Part shown: piece by piece, positions 1-7,459 of the stretch | How the letters are laid out: each line of letters opens with the position of its first letter | Numbering within the stretch: the first letter of the stretch is position 1 | Assembly: GCF_027568395.1 (NCBI RefSeq) | Contig: NZ_JANKZL010000002.1 | Coordinates: 62,001 to 126,000 of the forward strand | Reading direction: 5' to 3' | DNA length: 64,000 bases | Source: Aminobacter sp. HY435 | GTDB lineage: Bacteria; Pseudomonadota; Alphaproteobacteria; Rhizobiales; Rhizobiaceae | Notes under the pieces: generated by a model | The model's input: only the letters and a program-made list of their open reading frames with translations | Told to the model about the DNA's origin: nothing | Databases searched by the model: none | Program-made: the position numbers and the translations under genes

Positions 1-34
1 GATGAACAACAGGTTCAGGCCGGGTTGTTGTTCG

Positions 35-604
35 TCAGGGCCGCATCACGCTTGCCGAACGCTCGGCAAAAGTCATGGTCCTGACGTTCTCACCTTTTTG
101 AGCGACGGGCGAAAAACCCATCTTCTGATAAAGCGGCAGCGCTGCCGGATGGTCGAGCGTGCATGTCTGCACGGTCACCTTGTTCGGCTTGTATGACCAG
201 GCAGCCGAGATCGCGGCTCCCAGGAACCAGCGTCCGATGCCCTGCCCCATGGCATGGTCCATCATGCCGAAATAGGCCAATTCGACCTCGTCGGGCAGGT
301 GCGGCTTGAGGTCGAAGAAACCTGCCGGTGCGCCATCGAGATAAAGCACCCTGATGTCGCGGTCCTCGCGATGCAGACCAGCGGCGAGTTCCTCGTCGTC
401 GAGACGCAGAACATTGACCCAATGCCATTTCCGGCCGACGCGGTCCGTCAGATAGCGATAAAAGTGCAGCGGGATGTTGCGGGTCCTGAGCAGCGCGATC
501 TGCCGGTTGACCGGCAGCGGCGGCTGGTAGGCCGGCGGCACGTGCATTTCCAGAAACGTTACGGTGACGGGAATGGTCTCGCTGCGATCAGCCGCCATGT
601 TCAT
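35..604 (-). CDS. GNAT-family N-acetyltransferase
   Basis: A 189-residue protein with a GNAT fold. It keeps a DLKPHLPDEVELAYFGM strand, a QGIGRWFL acetyl-CoA pyrophosphate-loop segment and a C-terminal ALPLYQKMGF strand, the usual order for this superfamily. The acyl acceptor cannot be told from the sequence. I chose the ATG at 604 because it overlaps the sseA stop in an ATGA arrangement. A start 14 codons further upstream would run into sseA. It is the last gene of the minus-strand cluster cysK-alaX-sseA-GNAT and is probably translationally coupled to sseA. Its place with sulfur-amino-acid genes hints at a small-molecule substrate, but that is inference only. Confidence 0.85.
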   Translation of the reverse strand: MNMAADRSETIPVTVTFLEMHVPPAYQPPLPVNRQIALLRTRNIPLHFYRYLTDRVGRKWHWVNVLRLDDEELAAGLHREDRDIRVLYLDGAPAGFFDLKPHLPDEVELAYFGMMDHAMGQGIGRWFLGAAISAAWSYKPNKVTVQTCTLDHPAALPLYQKMGFSPVAQKGENVRTMTFAERSASVMRP

Positions 605-1452
605 GCTTTCCCGGTTGCCACGGGCGTGTCCGACATTGCGCCCCATTCCGTCCAGGAGCCGTCATAAAGCTTGTTCTCACCGTGGCCGAGGGACTGCAGC
701 GCAAGGGTGATGACGGCGGCAGTGACGCCCGAACCGCAGGAGGTAACCACCGGCTTCGCGAGGTCAAGGCCCGCGCCCTCCAGCACCGCCTTCAGCCGGT
801 CAAGGGACAGGAGTTCGCCGTTCTCCGACAACGAAGTCGACGGAACGCTGCGCGCGCCCGGCATGTGGCCCGACCGCAAACCCGGCCGCGGCTCGGGATC
901 AGTGCCTTCGAAACGACCGGCAGAACGCGCATCAGCGATCTGGGCGCTGCCCGAATCGACGATTCTTCGCATCTCGGCCAGCGAGGCAACCTTTGAGGCG
1001 TCGTAGTCGACATGGAAGACGTTCGGCGCCGTCTTGGTCGGCTCGGCCGTCACCGGCCGGCCGGCGGCCTTCCAGCGCTCGAAGCCACCATCGAGGATGT
1101 AGACCTGGAAAACGCCCATGATGCGGAACATCCACCAGACGCGCGGTGCGGCCATGAACCCCGGACCGTCGTAGATGACGATCGTATCGTCGGCGGAAAT
1201 GCCCATCGAGCCGGCAAAGCGAGCGAATAGCTGCGGCGACGGCAAGGCATGCGGCAGCGTCGACTCCGGATCGACGACGAGGTCCTGATCGAAGAACACG
1301 GCGCCCGGTATGTGCGCCGCGTCATATTCGGCGCGGGCATCGCGCTTTTGCGCCGGCATGTGCCAGGAGGCGTCGACAATCGACAGCCCCGGCGTGCCCA
1401 GCCGCTGCTCCAGCCAGTCGGCGTCGATGACGAAGGCGCTTTTGTCGCCCAT
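601..1452 (-). CDS. sseA: 3-mercaptopyruvate sulfurtransferase
   Basis: A 283-residue tandem-rhodanese protein, normal length for the family. It moves the sulfane sulfur of 3-mercaptopyruvate to a thiol or cyanide acceptor, releasing pyruvate. The first rhodanese domain (about residues 1-150) is the inactive one; the second carries the active-site loop CGSGVTA. That loop is the mercaptopyruvate form rather than the CRxGT form of thiosulfate sulfurtransferases. The gene starts 15 bp after the alaX stop and overlaps the next gene by 4 bp. The operon therefore links cysteine synthesis (cysK) with cysteine-derived sulfur transfer. Confidence 0.93.
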   Translation of the reverse strand: MGDKSAFVIDADWLEQRLGTPGLSIVDASWHMPAQKRDARAEYDAAHIPGAVFFDQDLVVDPESTLPHALPSPQLFARFAGSMGISADDTIVIYDGPGFMAAPRVWWMFRIMGVFQVYILDGGFERWKAAGRPVTAEPTKTAPNVFHVDYDASKVASLAEMRRIVDSGSAQIADARSAGRFEGTDPEPRPGLRSGHMPGARSVPSTSLSENGELLSLDRLKAVLEGAGLDLAKPVVTSCGSGVTAAVITLALQSLGHGENKLYDGSWTEWGAMSDTPVATGKA

Positions 1453-1467
1453 GATTGGCTCTCCCGT

Positions 1468-2211
1468 TCAGTTGGCCGGCATTGCGCCGAAACGAATACG
1501 AAAGCGACGGTTTTCCCGCCCCTTCTTTTCGATCTTGCCGATATGGATGTCACCGATCTCGGCTGTGCTCGCAACGTGGGTGCCGCCGCAGGGCTGGCTG
1601 TCCACCGAGGCATTGTCGCCGATGCAGACGAGCCTGATCTTGCCGGTGCCGGAAGGCGGCCGGACGTTTTTCGACTTCACCAGCGTGGGATTGGCGCCGA
1701 GCTCGTCGTCGGAGATCCAGCGCGTGTAGATGGGGTAGTCGGCGCGCACCAGTTCCATCAGGCGGGCGGTTACCTCTTCCTTGGTGAAACCGGCGTCGGG
1801 GATGTCGAAATCGACGCGCGAATCGTCTTCGCTGACCGAAGCGCCGGTGATCGGATAGGGGCAGACGACGGTCAGCAGATGGCAGGCGGCATGCATGCGC
1901 ATCAGCAGATGCCGACGCGGCCAATCGATTGCGAGCTGAATCGTCTCGCCGACCGACGGCACAGGCTGCTCGAGCGCCGGCACGTGAATGATCTCGTCCT
2001 TGGTCTCGCCCGTGACGGTGGCGGCAACGGCGATGCGGCCGCCGTCGCTTCGAACCAGAGATCCCGTATCGCCGGGCTGACCGCCTGAAGTCGCATAAAA
2101 GATCGTCCGGTCGAGGATGATGCCGCCGCGGTCATTGACCGCCACCACCTTCGCCTCGGTTTCGCGCAGATAGGAATCGTCGCGAAACACCGCCTCGGTG
2201 ACAAAGGCCAT
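1468..2211 (-). CDS. Alanyl-tRNA editing protein, AlaX type
   Basis: A 247-residue free-standing homologue of the AlaRS editing domain, expected to hydrolyse Ser-tRNA(Ala) or Gly-tRNA(Ala). Seen directly: the N-terminal FYATSGGQPGDTG segment typical of the family, the zinc-ligand pair in MHAACH, and the second metal motif CGGTH near residue 185. There is no aminoacylation domain. The ATG at 2211 overlaps the cysK stop as TGATG; a GTG one codon upstream is the alternative. The coupling to cysK is tight, so both are presumably made from one message. Confidence 0.9.
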   Translation of the reverse strand: MAFVTEAVFRDDSYLRETEAKVVAVNDRGGIILDRTIFYATSGGQPGDTGSLVRSDGGRIAVAATVTGETKDEIIHVPALEQPVPSVGETIQLAIDWPRRHLLMRMHAACHLLTVVCPYPITGASVSEDDSRVDFDIPDAGFTKEEVTARLMELVRADYPIYTRWISDDELGANPTLVKSKNVRPPSGTGKIRLVCIGDNASVDSQPCGGTHVASTAEIGDIHIGKIEKKGRENRRFRIRFGAMPAN

Positions 2212-3242
2212 CACGGCACCTGCTCAAACGGAACCGAAATCTCGGGCGCGAGTTCCATCCAGCCCGGAACTGGCAGATTCTTTTCGCGGAGGAACTCCGG
2301 ATTGAACAGCTTCGACTGATAGCGCGTGCCGTAGTCCGCCAGGATGGTGACGATGGTGTGGCCCGGGCCGAGGTCGCGCGCCAGCCGAATTGCGCCAGCG
2401 ATATTGATGCCCGACGAGCCGCCGACGCAGATGCCTTCTTCCTGGATCAGGTCGAACACCAGGGGCAGCGCCTCCTCATCCGGAACCTGATAGGAGAAAT
2501 CAGGCGACAGACCCTCGAGATTGGCGGTGATGCGGCCCTGGCCGATGCCCTCGGTGATCGAGCTGCCTTCGGCCTTGAGTTCCCCGGTCGTGTAGTAGCT
2601 GTAGAGCGCGGCACCAAGCGGATCGGCGAGCGCGATCTTGACGTCCTTGCTCTTGCCCTTGAGGCCGACGGCGACGCCGGCCAGCGTGCCGCCGGTGCCA
2701 ACGGCGGAAACGAAGCCGTCGACCTTGCCGTCGGTCTGACGCCAGATCTCCTCGGCTGTGGTGTGGATATGACCATCGCGATTGGCGACGTTGTCGAACT
2801 GGTTGGCCCAGATCGCGCCGTTCGGCTCGGTCCTGGCCAACTGTTCGGCGAGCCGGCCCGAGACCTTCACATAGTTGTTCGGGTTCTTGTAGGGCACAGC
2901 GGGAACCTCGATCAGCTCGGCGCCGAGCAGGCGAAGCGCATCCTTCTTTTCCTGGCTCTGAGTATCGGGAATGACGATCACGGTGCGATAGCCAAGCGCC
3001 TTGGCGACGACGGTCAGGCCAATGCCGGTGTTGCCGGCAGTGCCCTCCACGATAACGCCGCCCGGGCGCAGCAGGCCGCGCTTTTCAGCGTCGCGAATGA
3101 TGAAAAGGCCGGCGCGGTCCTTGACCGACTGGCCGGGATTCATGAATTCGGCCTTGCCGAGGATTTCGCAACCTGTTTCCTCCGAAGCCCGCCGCAAGCG
3201 GATGAGAGGCGTATTGCCGATGGCATCGATCACCGAGCGCAT
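2211..3242 (-). CDS. cysK: Cysteine synthase A (O-acetylserine sulfhydrylase)
   Basis: A 343-residue PLP enzyme of the beta family making cysteine from O-acetylserine and sulfide. The PLP lysine lies in NPGQSVKDRAG (about residue 42). The substrate loop EGTAGNTGIGL and the phosphate-binding GTGGTLAG loop are both present. It is somewhat longer than the roughly 310-320 residues of enterobacterial CysK, with a C-terminal extension ending in a LPVPGWMELAPE tract. It is the first gene of the minus-strand operon and is divergent from the SDR gene. The 189-bp gap between them holds a perfect 22-bp inverted repeat. A CysM-like or cystathionine beta-synthase-like specificity cannot be ruled out. Confidence 0.9.
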   Translation of the reverse strand: MRSVIDAIGNTPLIRLRRASEETGCEILGKAEFMNPGQSVKDRAGLFIIRDAEKRGLLRPGGVIVEGTAGNTGIGLTVVAKALGYRTVIVIPDTQSQEKKDALRLLGAELIEVPAVPYKNPNNYVKVSGRLAEQLARTEPNGAIWANQFDNVANRDGHIHTTAEEIWRQTDGKVDGFVSAVGTGGTLAGVAVGLKGKSKDVKIALADPLGAALYSYYTTGELKAEGSSITEGIGQGRITANLEGLSPDFSYQVPDEEALPLVFDLIQEEGICVGGSSGINIAGAIRLARDLGPGHTIVTILADYGTRYQSKLFNPEFLREKNLPVPGWMELAPEISVPFEQVP

Positions 3243-3337
3243 GAAGATTCCTTCCTAATTCGCCGAAGAACCCTAGAAATGTGAGCCTCCTGATTCAAGG
3301 GATGAAATTCTCTGGACCAGCCTTCGGCCCACCATTT

Positions 3338-3384
3338 GCTTCATCTGGAAAGGCTGTTTCTAAAACAGCCTTTCCAGATGAAGC
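3338..3384. repeat. Perfect 22-bp inverted repeat between divergent genes
   Basis: The arms at 3338-3359 and 3363-3384 are exactly complementary and separated by only three bases (CTA). The outer end of each arm reads GCTTCATCTGG and the inner end GCTGTTT. It lies 96 bp from the cysK start and 47 bp from the SDR start, in a divergent promoter region. It has no U-tract on either side, so a simple terminator is unlikely. It could be an operator, an attenuating hairpin, or a small mobile palindrome. Confidence 0.9.
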
Positions 3385-3431
3385 CTGCCTCGCTAGAGCT
3401 ATTGCGACAATGACTGCCCAGGGGTTTTGGA

Positions 3432-4253
3432 GTGAGCACATACCGGGCCGACCCGAAGGACGGAGTCGCGTGGATTACGGGCGGCAGCACCGGCATAGGG
3501 CGCTCGGTGGCGCGGCTGCTCGCCAAGCAGGGCTATACCGTTGCGGTGACGGTTCGCCCCAACGATCCCCTGGACACGTTGATCGCGGAGACAGAGGGCA
3601 TGGTCGGCAAGGTACTCGCCTTCCCGTCCGATGTCACCGACCAAGCCGGCATGGCCGCAGCGGTGGCGGCGATCGAAGCCGAAGCCGGGCCGATCGTGCT
3701 CGCCATCTTCAATGCCGGTGCCTACCTGCCGGTGACCGGCGACAATCTGCGCATGGAGGCGTTTCGACAGAGCTTCGACGTCAACGTCTTCGGCGTCATG
3801 AACGGGCTGGTTCCGGTCACAACGCGCATGCGCAACCGAGGACGCGGCCATATCGTGTTCATGGGCTCGATCAGCGCCTATTTCGGCTGGCCGACGACCG
3901 CCGCCTACGGCGCCACCAAGGCAGCCGTCAACATCATTGCCGAAGCGCTCAAATTCGACTTCGACAAGATGAACATCAGAAGCCAGGTGATGAACCCCGG
4001 CTTCATCGACACGCCGCTGACGGAAAAAAGCTCCTTTTCCATGCCGGCGATGATGCCGGTGGAAAAAGCTGCCGAACGGATTTGCCTCGCCATCCGCAAG
4101 GGAGGCTTCGAGGTTACCTTTCCTAGGCGGCTGACATGGGTGATGAAACTGCTGTTCCTTTTGCCGCGTCCGTTGCGCGAGAAGGCCTTGCGGCTTTCGA
4201 CCCGGTGGAAGGCCGAGCCGCTGGTCTACGCCCGGCGATCTACCTTCGAATGA
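3432..4253 (+). CDS. Short-chain dehydrogenase/reductase
   Basis: A 273-residue classical SDR. It shows the TGGSTGIG cofactor loop near residue 17, a NAG motif (IFNAGAYLPV), a catalytic serine in MGSISAYFG and the YGATK tyrosine-lysine pair. The C-terminal 45 residues are basic and hydrophobic (WVMKLLFLLPRPLREKALRL), which suggests membrane association. A GTG at 3432 is the chosen start; GGAG stands just before it, so spacing is poor and the exact start is uncertain. The substrate is unknown. It is monocistronic, divergent from cysK, and faces the helicase gene tail to tail. Confidence 0.88.
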   Translation: MSTYRADPKDGVAWITGGSTGIGRSVARLLAKQGYTVAVTVRPNDPLDTLIAETEGMVGKVLAFPSDVTDQAGMAAAVAAIEAEAGPIVLAIFNAGAYLPVTGDNLRMEAFRQSFDVNVFGVMNGLVPVTTRMRNRGRGHIVFMGSISAYFGWPTTAAYGATKAAVNIIAEALKFDFDKMNIRSQVMNPGFIDTPLTEKSSFSMPAMMPVEKAAERICLAIRKGGFEVTFPRRLTWVMKLLFLLPRPLREKALRLSTRWKAEPLVYARRSTFE

Positions 4254-4291
4254 CCTGATTTGCCGCGGCCCATGGCGGTCGAGCGACACAC

Positions 4292-4456
4292 CTATTGCAA
4301 ACCGGGCGAGCGCGAAGGCGATGAAGAACGCGCCCGAGGCAACAACAGCTGCGCCTTGGTGACACCGAGCGTGAGCGCAGGCGTCAGCACCGCCATGAAC
4401 GAGCGATAGAGCTGCGACAGCACATAGGCACTTGCGGGCGCAGCGATCCCGGCCAT
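4292..4456 (-). CDS. Possible small ORF of unknown function
   Basis: A 54-codon frame lying in the 306-bp gap between the convergent SDR and helicase genes. It begins MAGIAAPASAYVLSQLYRS and has a hydrophobic middle (FMAVLTPALTLG), with a purine-rich GAGGGA five bases before the ATG. I recognise no family. Coding is not certain: the tail is low-complexity Ser/Arg/Pro. It could equally be the decayed end of a membrane-protein gene. Nothing else was seen in this gap. Confidence 0.25.
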   Translation of the reverse strand: MAGIAAPASAYVLSQLYRSFMAVLTPALTLGVTKAQLLLPRARSSSPSRSPGLQ

Positions 4457-4559
4457 GGGGTCCCTCAAAACTAAGGGCGGCCGAAGCACCGCCTCGACCG
4501 CCCTGGCCTATTCAACCTGTCGCAGCATATGGACCAGACCGGCCGATATGCTGCACGGA

Positions 4560-5948
4560 CTACGCTGCGCGCGTCGTCTGCTTGCGGCCGCCGAAGCCGC
4601 GACGCTTGCCACGGAACGGACGGTCGCCCTTGGGCGCGCCGCCGGGCGCACGATCGCCGCCGGCGAAATGCCCCTTGGACTTGCCACCATTGTTGCCGCG
4701 CGGCTTCTGGCCCTGCGGGCGGCGCTCGTCGCGGTCGCCCCGGTCGTTGGCCGGCTCATAGCGCGGCTCGCCTGCCGGACGCTGCGGATCGGGCAGAGCC
4801 AGATGGTCGGCGTCGACCGGCAACTTCATGCGGATGATCCGCTCGACCTGCTTGAGCTTGGCGTTCTCGCTCGGGTCGACCAGCGTGACGGCGATGCCGT
4901 CGGCGCCGTTGCGGCCGGTGCGGCCGATGCGGTGGACGTAGCTTTCGGCTTCGTCGGGCAGGTCGAAGTTCACGACATGGCTGATGCCGGGCACGTCGAT
5001 GCCGCGAGCGGCAATGTCGGTTGCAACCAGGATGCGCACGGAACCGTCACGGAAGCCGTTGAGCGCCTTCTGGCGGGCATTCTGCGACTTGTTGCCATGG
5101 ATGACCGCTGCTTCGAAGCCATCGCGCTCGAGATCGCGGGTGACGCGGTCAGCGCCGTGCTTGGTGCGGGCGAACACGATCACCGAACGCATCGCCTCGT
5201 CGGCCAGCATGTCCGACAGGATCTTGCGCTTCTGCTTGGTGCGGGCGAGAACGATGCTCTGACGGATCTCGGCGGCGGTGGTGCCCTGAGGGGCAACTTC
5301 GACGCGCAGCGGATCGCGCAGCAGGCCCTTGGCCAGCTCAGCGATTTCAGCCGGCATCGTTGCCGAGAAAAGCGCGGTCTGGCGAGCCTTCGACGTCGCC
5401 TTGGCAATACGCTTGACGTCGTTGATGAAACCCATGTCGAGCATGCGGTCGGCTTCGTCGAGGACGAGCCACTGCGTGTCGGCAAGCACCAGGTCGCCTT
5501 CGCGGACCAGATCGGTCAGACGGCCGGGCGTGGCGATCAGCACGTCGACGCCGGGGCTGATCTTCTTGACCTGCGAGAAGCGCGACACGCCGCCCAGCAC
5601 GAGCGCCGTCGAGATGTGTGCTCCCTTGGCGAGGATCTTGATGGTGTCTTCGATCTGCACGGCAAGTTCGCGCGTCGGCGCAAGGATCAGCGCACGGGCC
5701 GTCTTGGGCCGGCGCTTGGTGCCGAGCGTGATGATCTTGGACAGGATGGGAAGCGCGAAGGCAGCGGTCTTGCCCGAGCCCGTCTGGGCGATACCGAGAA
5801 TGTCCCGGCCTTCAAGCTGCGCGGGGATCGATTCGACCTGAATCGGCTTGGGCTCGGTGTAGCCAGCCGCGAGGGTGGCCTTGAGCAGAGCGCCAGTAAT
5901 ACCGAGTTTGGCGAAGCCGTTCAGCTCCGCATTGTTTTCGTTCGTCAA
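4560..5948 (-). CDS. DEAD-box ATP-dependent RNA helicase
   Basis: A 462-residue RhlE-like helicase that remodels RNA duplexes in ribosome assembly or mRNA decay. In order: Q motif (GYTEPKPIQ), motif I AQTGSGKT, motif Ia PTRELAVQ, motif II as LDEADRMLD, motif III SAT, and motif VI HRIGRTGR. The C-terminal tail of about 90 residues is rich in Arg, Gly and Lys (for example RGNNGGKSKG) and probably binds RNA non-specifically. I used a TTG start at 5948, preceded by a GAAGAAGA purine run, because the homologous N-terminus begins at TNENNAELNG. The 20 codons upstream look non-coding. Confidence 0.92.
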   Translation of the reverse strand: MTNENNAELNGFAKLGITGALLKATLAAGYTEPKPIQVESIPAQLEGRDILGIAQTGSGKTAAFALPILSKIITLGTKRRPKTARALILAPTRELAVQIEDTIKILAKGAHISTALVLGGVSRFSQVKKISPGVDVLIATPGRLTDLVREGDLVLADTQWLVLDEADRMLDMGFINDVKRIAKATSKARQTALFSATMPAEIAELAKGLLRDPLRVEVAPQGTTAAEIRQSIVLARTKQKRKILSDMLADEAMRSVIVFARTKHGADRVTRDLERDGFEAAVIHGNKSQNARQKALNGFRDGSVRILVATDIAARGIDVPGISHVVNFDLPDEAESYVHRIGRTGRNGADGIAVTLVDPSENAKLKQVERIIRMKLPVDADHLALPDPQRPAGEPRYEPANDRGDRDERRPQGQKPRGNNGGKSKGHFAGGDRAPGGAPKGDRPFRGKRRGFGGRKQTTRAA

Positions 5949-6281
5949 TATCTTCTTCTTTCGTGCGACGAATATTCGCCGCAAACAACAAATGGCGGCA
6001 GGGCGCAACCTGCCGGCCTGAATCTCTCGTGAAACGACAAGGCGGCGGACGGACGTCCGCTCGGCTGCGCTGTCGTGCCCGCAAGCCTCATGCCCGCGGG
6101 TCTATTTCGCCACACACCGTTGCCGGGAGGGTGAAAACAGACGCAACCAGTCTCTCTGTAGAGAAAGCCGTTAGCCCGGCTCAAGCGCCTATGGGGCTGC
6201 ATATGGATGATTTGGCCGCAAATAGCAAGCAGCACGTGCTGCGATGCAGCATGAGCCTTCATCCAATCATCCTGAAATGGC
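5949..6281. other. Intergenic region upstream of the helicase gene
   Basis: This 333-bp gap holds the helicase promoter and leader on the minus strand. No supported gene is present. It contains a perfect 14-bp palindrome GCAGCACGTGCTGC at 6229-6242, and a GACGGACGTCCGCTC tract near 6048. I cannot assign either to a known regulator. Confidence 0.5.
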
Positions 6282-6461
6282 TCAGGCGGCGTCCCGAACC
6301 ACCTCGTTCAGGGCGTCGAGATCGACGTAGAAAATCCTGGTTATCGCGACGATCAGCTCATCGTCCCAATAGCCGTAGGATTTCAGGATACCAACGGCGG
6401 TCAGGATATCCACCCGCTCCGTCAGACGCCGCTTCATGCTTTCCTCGACAAACTGTTCCAT
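6282..6461 (-). CDS. Small conserved-looking hypothetical protein
   Basis: A 59-residue acidic protein beginning MEQFVEESMKRRLTERVD. It is predicted mostly helical, with no signal peptide or membrane segment. The ATG at 6461 is preferred to one 11 codons upstream because the extra residues look random. It stands alone on the minus strand between deoD and the helicase gene. I do not recognise a family. Confidence 0.55.
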   Translation of the reverse strand: MEQFVEESMKRRLTERVDILTAVGILKSYGYWDDELIVAITRIFYVDLDALNEVVRDAA

Positions 6462-6650
6462 CGGGCTGTCCCTATGTCCTGTTGTCCAACGCAAGGAACA
6501 CGGACCGCAAACACCACCTGACCGAAACTATGGAGCGTCGCTTGCGCGAAACTTGCCTGCGGAAGGCTTTCGTCAGGCAACCAATGCAACGCGGGAAAAG
6601 CAGCCGACTCACCGAGGCCACAGTTATTTTAGCACAAGCCCATATGGGCG

Positions 6651-7388
6651 CTACGCGCGGTCGGTGCGGGCTTCGGCCGACATCTCGCAAACAACATCCA
6701 GGGCAAGCCTGGTCATGTCGGTGAACAGCTTCTGCCGTTCACCGGGAGCGGTGTCCTCGCCCGTGACGAGATTGTCGACGACGGTGCATATCGACAGCGC
6801 CCTCGCCCCGAACCGGGCCGCGACCGTATACAGCGCATTGGTTTCCATATCGACGGCCACGGCGCCATGGGCACGGAGTCCGGCGAAGCGGCCGAGGACG
6901 TCGGGATGGTAGAAGACATCGCTCGACGCGGTCTGGCCGAGGTGATGCTCGATGCCCAGCTCGGCAGCCCGGCGCACCGCACATTGCAGCAGGCCGAAAT
7001 CGGCGCTCGGCGCATAATCATAGACACCGAACAGCTGGCGGTTGATGGCGCTGTCGCTGCTCGACGACTGCGAAATGACCAGGCTGCGCAGTCCGACATG
7101 TTCGGCCAGCCCGCCGCAGGTGCCGACACGGATCAAGGTGCGAACCCCATAGAACTCCATCAGCTCATGCGCATAGATGGCCAGCGACGGCGCGCCAATG
7201 CCAGACGTCTGGACGCTGACCGGCACACCGCGAAAGCGCCCGGTAAAACCGAGCGCGCCGCGCAGGCGGTTCACGCATCTGACATCATCGAGAAAAGTCT
7301 CGGCAATCCACTCGGCGCGCTGAGGATCGCCAGGTAGCAATGCCACTCCGGCATAGTCGCCTCGTTGCGCCTCGTTGTGCGGTGTCAT
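6651..7388 (-). CDS. deoD: Purine nucleoside phosphorylase, DeoD type
   Basis: A 245-residue hexameric-type nucleoside phosphorylase that splits purine (deoxy)ribonucleosides with phosphate to base plus (deoxy)ribose-1-phosphate. Family marks are LLPGDPQRAEWIA at the N-terminus, the phosphate-site RVGTCGGL, and VDMETNALY in the ribose-binding region. After VDMETNALY the base-contacting segment reads ICTVVDNLVTGED. Length fits the family. It is a single gene on the minus strand, 71 bp beyond the end of cckA. No salvage partner is adjacent. Uridine phosphorylase specificity is possible but less likely. Confidence 0.88.
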   Translation of the reverse strand: MTPHNEAQRGDYAGVALLPGDPQRAEWIAETFLDDVRCVNRLRGALGFTGRFRGVPVSVQTSGIGAPSLAIYAHELMEFYGVRTLIRVGTCGGLAEHVGLRSLVISQSSSSDSAINRQLFGVYDYAPSADFGLLQCAVRRAAELGIEHHLGQTASSDVFYHPDVLGRFAGLRAHGAVAVDMETNALYTVAARFGARALSICTVVDNLVTGEDTAPGERQKLFTDMTRLALDVVCEMSAEARTDRA

Positions 7389-7459
7389 TGGATCAATCCC
7401 GCGATGCGATGATCCGTATCATGCCACCGCACCGGCCGATCGCAAAGCGCTACGGACGA

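Noticed and set aside
4455-6032. A 525-codon plus-strand frame
   Set aside because: Antisense shadow of the DEAD-box helicase gene.
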